Below are positions 60,491-64,000 of a stretch of DNA of 64,000 bases, one piece after another. The notes below the pieces were generated by a model, which was not told the DNA's origin, made no database searches, and saw nothing but the letters and a program-made list of their open reading frames with translations. The DNA comes from Candidatus Zixiibacteriota bacterium. GTDB lineage: Bacteria > Zixibacteria > MSB-5A5 > GN15 > FEB-12. The position numbers and the translations under genes are program-made. How positions within the stretch are numbered: the first letter of the stretch is position 1; every line of letters begins with the position of its first letter. The stretch lies in contig JAGNLV010000003.1 of NCBI GenBank assembly GCA_017999435.1, positions 124,001 through 188,000 of the forward strand, written 5' to 3'.

Positions 60491-61771
60491 TCACGGGTCA
60501 GTCCTGGGATCGGGCGTGGCGGGATCCGGCGCATTTGCCGAAGCCGCCCATTGGGCCAGGCTCGCGGGCGCGTGGCGCGAGAGCCGGGCGCACAGGGCGG
60601 GCGTTTCGATCAGTTCGAGCAGCCGGTCGGCGAGGCCGGCGAAATTGTTCGGCGCCACGAGCAGCCCGTTACGGCCATCGCAGATCACTCTCGGGATCTC
60701 CCCGACCGCGGTGCTGACGACGCACCGCCCGCAGGCCAGCGCTTCCAGCAGCGAAGTCGGGAGGGCGTCGATGGTGGCGTTGTTGAGATAGATATCGGCG
60801 GCGGCCATGCGGCGGGCGACCTCGGCATGGTCGACCCGGCCGGTGAAGGTCACGCCGTAGATGCGCTCGCGGCGGACAAACTCCTCCAGCCACGGGCGCA
60901 ACGGACCATCCCCCACGATCGTCAGCTCGGCCCGCGGGTATTTCTGTTTGACCAGGTGGAACGCCTTCAGCGCGCCGGTCAGACCGTTTCCGGGCGCCAG
61001 CCGTCGGGTCATGATGATGTGCGGCTGCACGGCGGTGACCTGTTTGGCAGGGAACAACTCGGCATCGACCGTATCCGCCCGCACCGCGGCGGTCAGCCCG
61101 TAGCGGGAGAACACCTCCGCCAGATACGCGCACGACACGACCACCCGATCGCTCAGCCGCAGGAAGGGGATAATCGCCCGCGCGTAGTCGTCCAGCTCGG
61201 TTTCCGCCTTGTTGCTGCGGTAGAGAACGGTGGTCCGGACGCCGAAGAATTTCGCCAGCAGTAGCACGGGGGCGACCTGGTCGACGAACGAGAGATCGGA
61301 GTGGTAAGTGACGGTCAGCGAGGCGAAGCGGGGGAGCGACCGGACCAGGAGGCGCAGTCCCAGGAAGTAGTCGCGGAGCCAGCGGAAGACGGTGGTGCGG
61401 GCGGCAAAAGCCGGGAGCGCCATCGACAGCGAACTGTCCCGGCCCGCCCGCAGAGTCGCCGGTTGGGGCTGGGGGCGGCGGTCCGCGGGGGCGGCCGCCG
61501 CGAGGTGCGGGGGCGCGGTCGGCGGGCGGGCTATCGCCGCGGCCGGGCGGCCGACTATGTATCCTTGCGTCATCGCCATCGCTGCTGCTGCCTCCGCTGA
61601 GATAAGGACCGGGACCGCGGGGGAGCCGGCCCGGTATTTCTTGTACGCGCGGGGGGGCACGAAGTTCACCCGGGGGCCCCGGGGGCCGCGCCAGGGCGAG
61701 GGCGCCCGAAACAATTCGCCGGCCCTCCCGTATTGCCTGACGTAGAAGTTGAACAGCGACGCAAATCTCAC
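60491..61771 (-). CDS. Glycosyltransferase family 4 (GT-B)
   Basis: About 426 residues. The C-terminal nucleotide-sugar domain is clear: AELTIVGDGPLRPWLEEFVR, GVTFTGRVDHAEVARRMAAADIYLNN and DALPTSLLEALACGRCVVST, with the GT4 Glu of EAL. The N-terminal domain (VTYHSDLSFVDQVAPVLLLAK) is less typical. The start is uncertain: GTG at 61771 is chosen; TTG at 61792 would overlap the start codon of the divergent HlyD gene. No ribosome-binding site was seen. It probably adds a sugar to an envelope or exopolysaccharide acceptor. Confidence 0.8.
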   Translation of the reverse strand: MRFASLFNFYVRQYGRAGELFRAPSPWRGPRGPRVNFVPPRAYKKYRAGSPAVPVLISAEAAAAMAMTQGYIVGRPAAAIARPPTAPPHLAAAAPADRRPQPQPATLRAGRDSSLSMALPAFAARTTVFRWLRDYFLGLRLLVRSLPRFASLTVTYHSDLSFVDQVAPVLLLAKFFGVRTTVLYRSNKAETELDDYARAIIPFLRLSDRVVVSCAYLAEVFSRYGLTAAVRADTVDAELFPAKQVTAVQPHIIMTRRLAPGNGLTGALKAFHLVKQKYPRAELTIVGDGPLRPWLEEFVRRERIYGVTFTGRVDHAEVARRMAAADIYLNNATIDALPTSLLEALACGRCVVSTAVGEIPRVICDGRNGLLVAPNNFAGLADRLLELIETPALCARLSRHAPASLAQWAASANAPDPATPDPRTDP

Positions 61772-61791
61772 GTTACAGGGAGTCAGGCCCA

Positions 61792-62886
61792 ATGGTCAAG
61801 AAGGTCTTCCTCATCACCTTCATCGTCGTCATCGTCGGAGGGGTTCTGTTTTTCGCCATCGACGGCTCGGCCAAGAAGGAGGAGGGGCTGAAAACGGTGC
61901 CGGTGGAGCGGGGGGACATTATTGACAAGGCCCTGGCGGTAGGGCGGATCGTGCCGGAGAAAGAAATCGCGGTCAAGTCCAAGATCTCCGGCATCGTCAA
62001 ACGCCGCTACGTCGACGTCGGCGAAACCGTGGCGGTCGGCGACCCGCTCTTTGACATCGCCCCCGACCCGACGCCGCTGGAGTTCGCGGAGTCCAAGCGC
62101 CAGGTCGAGCTCGCGCAGGTGACGTTCGACAACGCCAAACGGGAATTCGACCGCACGCAGTCGCTCAAGGACAAACAGCTCATCTCCAACCAGGAGTTCG
62201 ACAAAGCGCGAGCCGCGTACGAGGAGGCGGAACTTCGGCTCAAACTGGCCGAGGAGCGCCTCTCCCTCATCCAGTCGGGGCGGACCACGGTCGCCGACCT
62301 GCAGGTCGACAACACGATCAAGGCCCCCATTTCGGGGACCGTGCTCTCCATTCTCGTCGAGGAGGGCGATCCGGTCGTTCCGCTCACTTCCTACCAGGCC
62401 GGCACCGAGCTGATGACGATCGCCCGCATGGACAACCTCGTGTTCAAGGGGGACGTCGACGAAATCGACGTCGGCAAGCTGCACGAAGACATGGGGGCGG
62501 AAATCGAGGTCGGGGCCCTGCCCAACAGCAAAGTCACCGGCCGCCTCACGAAGATCTCCCCCAAGGCCTCGCAGAAAGAGGGGTCGACGCTGTTCGAGGT
62601 GGAAATCGCTCTGGGCGAAGTGAGCGACACCTTCCTCCGCGCCGGGTACAGCGCCAACGCGGACATCATCATTACGAAGAAGGAGGGGATACTGACGGTG
62701 CCGGAGCGGCTGGTCAAAACAGAGGACTCCGTCTCGACCGTCGAGGTTCAGGATACTCTCGGTGTGGTGACGAAGCGTGAGGTCAAGACGGGCTTATCGG
62801 ACGGGATCAAGATCGAGATCACCGACGGCCTTGAGGAGGGCGAGCTGCTGGTGGAGCGGCCGCCGCGCGAGATCACCGGCGACTGA
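61792..62886 (+). CDS. HlyD-family periplasmic adaptor (second set)
   Basis: 364 residues. An N-terminal membrane anchor (KVFLITFIVVIVGGVLFFA) is followed by a lipoyl-like half, a coiled coil (about 90-165) and a beta-barrel half. The sandwich motifs are IAVKSKISGIVKRRYVDVGE and IKAPISGTVLSILVEEGDPV. A membrane-proximal domain follows, with ITKKEGILTVPERLV. AGGGAG lies before the ATG. It is 17 nt upstream of the permease gene, so the two form an export unit analogous to 16070-18657 but with little sequence similarity to that adaptor. Confidence 0.88.
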   Translation: MVKKVFLITFIVVIVGGVLFFAIDGSAKKEEGLKTVPVERGDIIDKALAVGRIVPEKEIAVKSKISGIVKRRYVDVGETVAVGDPLFDIAPDPTPLEFAESKRQVELAQVTFDNAKREFDRTQSLKDKQLISNQEFDKARAAYEEAELRLKLAEERLSLIQSGRTTVADLQVDNTIKAPISGTVLSILVEEGDPVVPLTSYQAGTELMTIARMDNLVFKGDVDEIDVGKLHEDMGAEIEVGALPNSKVTGRLTKISPKASQKEGSTLFEVEIALGEVSDTFLRAGYSANADIIITKKEGILTVPERLVKTEDSVSTVEVQDTLGVVTKREVKTGLSDGIKIEITDGLEEGELLVERPPREITGD

Positions 62887-62903
62887 GGCGGACGGAGGAT
62901 GTG

Positions 62904-64000
62904 ATGGTCCCGCTGCAGGTATTCCGCCAGTTCATGAACGACGTGCGCCGCCAGAAGCTGCGGAGCGCCCTGACCATGTTCGGCATCTTCTGGGGGACCT
63001 GCGCGATCGTCCTGCTGTTCGCTTTCGGCCAGGGCATCGGCGAGGCGCAGATCAAGTCGCAGCGCGGGCTCGGCGAAGACATCGCCATCTTCTGGCCGGG
63101 AATCACCTCGAAGGAGTACCGAGGGCTGCCGCGCGGGCGCCGTATCCGCCCGACCGAGGACGACGTGCTCCTGATCAAGCAGAAAGCGCAGGCGGTCCAG
63201 CGCATTTCGCCGGAGTACTCGCGCTGGAACGCGCCGATGAAGTACGGCCGCAACGAGACCGTCCGCAACATCGTGGGCGTCTGGCCGGAATTCGGCGAGA
63301 TGCGCAACCTGATCGCCGACGTCGGCTCGCGGTTCCTCAACGGGTCCGACATGGCCGAGCGGCGGCGCGTGGTGTTCCTCGGCAACCGGCTCAAGACCGA
63401 CCTGTTCGGCGACCAGGACGCGGTCGGCCGCGTGGTCCTCATCAACAACGTGCCGTTCACGGTCGTCGGCGTGATGAAGTCGAAGAAGCAGGACAGCTCG
63501 TACAACGGGCGCGACGACAGCAAGGCTTTTATCCCGGCCTCGACCTTTCGCGCGATGTTCTCGATCCGCTACCTGAACGATTTCGTCGTCCAGTCGTACC
63601 CCGACCGGACGATGAAAGAGGCCCGGGAGGAGATTTACGGAATCCTGGGGGCGCGCTACCGGTTCGATCCCAGCGACACCGAGGCGCTCATGGTGTGGGA
63701 CACGACCGAGGGGATGGCGTTTCTCAAGACGTTTTTCCTCGCCTTCCAGGCGTTTCTGGTCGGGATCGGCGCGGCCACGCTCATCACCGGCGGGATCGGC
63801 GTCTCAAACATCATGAACGTCGTGCTCGAAGAGCGGACGAAGGAGATTGGGATCAAGATGGCGCTGGGGGCGCGCAAGAGCCTGATTGTGTCGCAGTTCG
63901 TGATGGAGACGCTGCTCATCACCGGGTTCGGCGGCCTGTGCGGGTTCCTCTTCGCCGCCGCCATCATCGCCGCCGTGCCCATGTTCCAGGTTGCAGACTA
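62904..64000 (+). CDS. MacB/FtsX-type ABC permease, cut by window edge
   Basis: The first 365 residues are present. An N-terminal helix (RRQKLRSALTMFGIFWGTCAIVLLFAF) precedes a MacB-like periplasmic domain. The first C-terminal helices include GGIGVSNIMNVVLEERTKEIGIKMALGA. As in the other set, no ATPase domain is fused at the N-terminus. The start is the ATG at 62904 with GGAGG 5 nt upstream; GTG at 62901 is also possible. It forms a pair with the HlyD gene just before it. The ATPase gene may lie beyond the edge. Confidence 0.87.
   Translation, partial: MVPLQVFRQFMNDVRRQKLRSALTMFGIFWGTCAIVLLFAFGQGIGEAQIKSQRGLGEDIAIFWPGITSKEYRGLPRGRRIRPTEDDVLLIKQKAQAVQRISPEYSRWNAPMKYGRNETVRNIVGVWPEFGEMRNLIADVGSRFLNGSDMAERRRVVFLGNRLKTDLFGDQDAVGRVVLINNVPFTVVGVMKSKKQDSSYNGRDDSKAFIPASTFRAMFSIRYLNDFVVQSYPDRTMKEAREEIYGILGARYRFDPSDTEALMVWDTTEGMAFLKTFFLAFQAFLVGIGAATLITGGIGVSNIMNVVLEERTKEIGIKMALGARKSLIVSQFVMETLLITGFGGLCGFLFAAAIIAAVPMFQVAD

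Overview
The window is a GC-rich chromosomal segment from a Gram-negative bacterium. Outer-membrane proteins, lipoproteins, TolC/HlyD efflux parts, an LpxL-like acyltransferase and a heptosyltransferase-like GT9 enzyme all point to a double membrane. The mix of a TonB receptor next to a PorV/PorQ protein, dockerin-like C-termini of the YLFRGGPPP type on several exported proteins, and tail-fibre-like secreted proteins suggests an uncultivated FCB-group lineage such as Zixibacteria. That placement is inferred from gene content, not from a marker phylogeny. Promoters look like ordinary sigma-70 (TTGACA, 16-18 bp spacer, TATNNT), not the Bacteroidota -33/-7 type.

Layout. 1-6660 (minus): a TonB-dependent receptor carrying seven calcium-loop-like repeats, a PorV/PorQ barrel and a large lipoprotein that runs off the left edge. 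6941-8600: a LipM-like octanoyltransferase and a DUF2238 membrane protein. 8773-13418: a TPR-GAF sigma-54 activator, a small exported protein and a DUF362 ferredoxin protein. 13478-20651 (minus): an envelope cluster of GT9 glycosyltransferase, TolC, MacB-like permease, HlyD adaptor, LpxL-like acyltransferase and a membrane-anchored gluzincin. 20805-24364 (plus): a Cys-rich exported protein with dockerin repeats, a ferritin-like protein and a GT-C glycosyltransferase. 24429-27960 (minus): rluB-scpB-scpA-trpS, a chromosome-segregation and translation operon. 28137-33789: a solitary DNA methyltransferase, a PLP aminotransferase, two small membrane proteins, a metallophosphoesterase lacking its middle, and an HNH endonuclease. 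34048-37245: a beta-barrel and lipoprotein pair. 37792-42600: an NtrC-type regulator, two tandem paralogous barrels and a tail-fibre-like exported protein. 42779-45833: SbcC overlapping a thermonuclease.

46019-60294 is the most distinctive part. A promoter and a roughly 570-nt AT-richer leader precede a 1675-residue exported protein made of three tandem repeats, a beta-propeller and dockerin repeats. This is followed by a possibly leaderless M50 protease, an HD-GYP response regulator, lipoyl synthase, two convergent dockerin-bearing proteins (one a streptopain-family peptidase, one resembling an inactive C39-like peptidase) and tRNA-Ser(GCU). The right edge holds a GT4 glycosyltransferase and, divergently, a second HlyD adaptor and FtsX/MacB-type permease pair cut by the window end.

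No CRISPR array, insertion sequence, rRNA or integrase was seen. The main new-biology leads are: the dockerin-like C-terminal module shared by four unrelated exported proteins with no cohesin in view; the long leader of the 1675-residue gene; recurring promoter positions that imply leaderless mRNAs; the calcium-loop insert in the TonB receptor; and several enzymes that have lost catalytic motifs.
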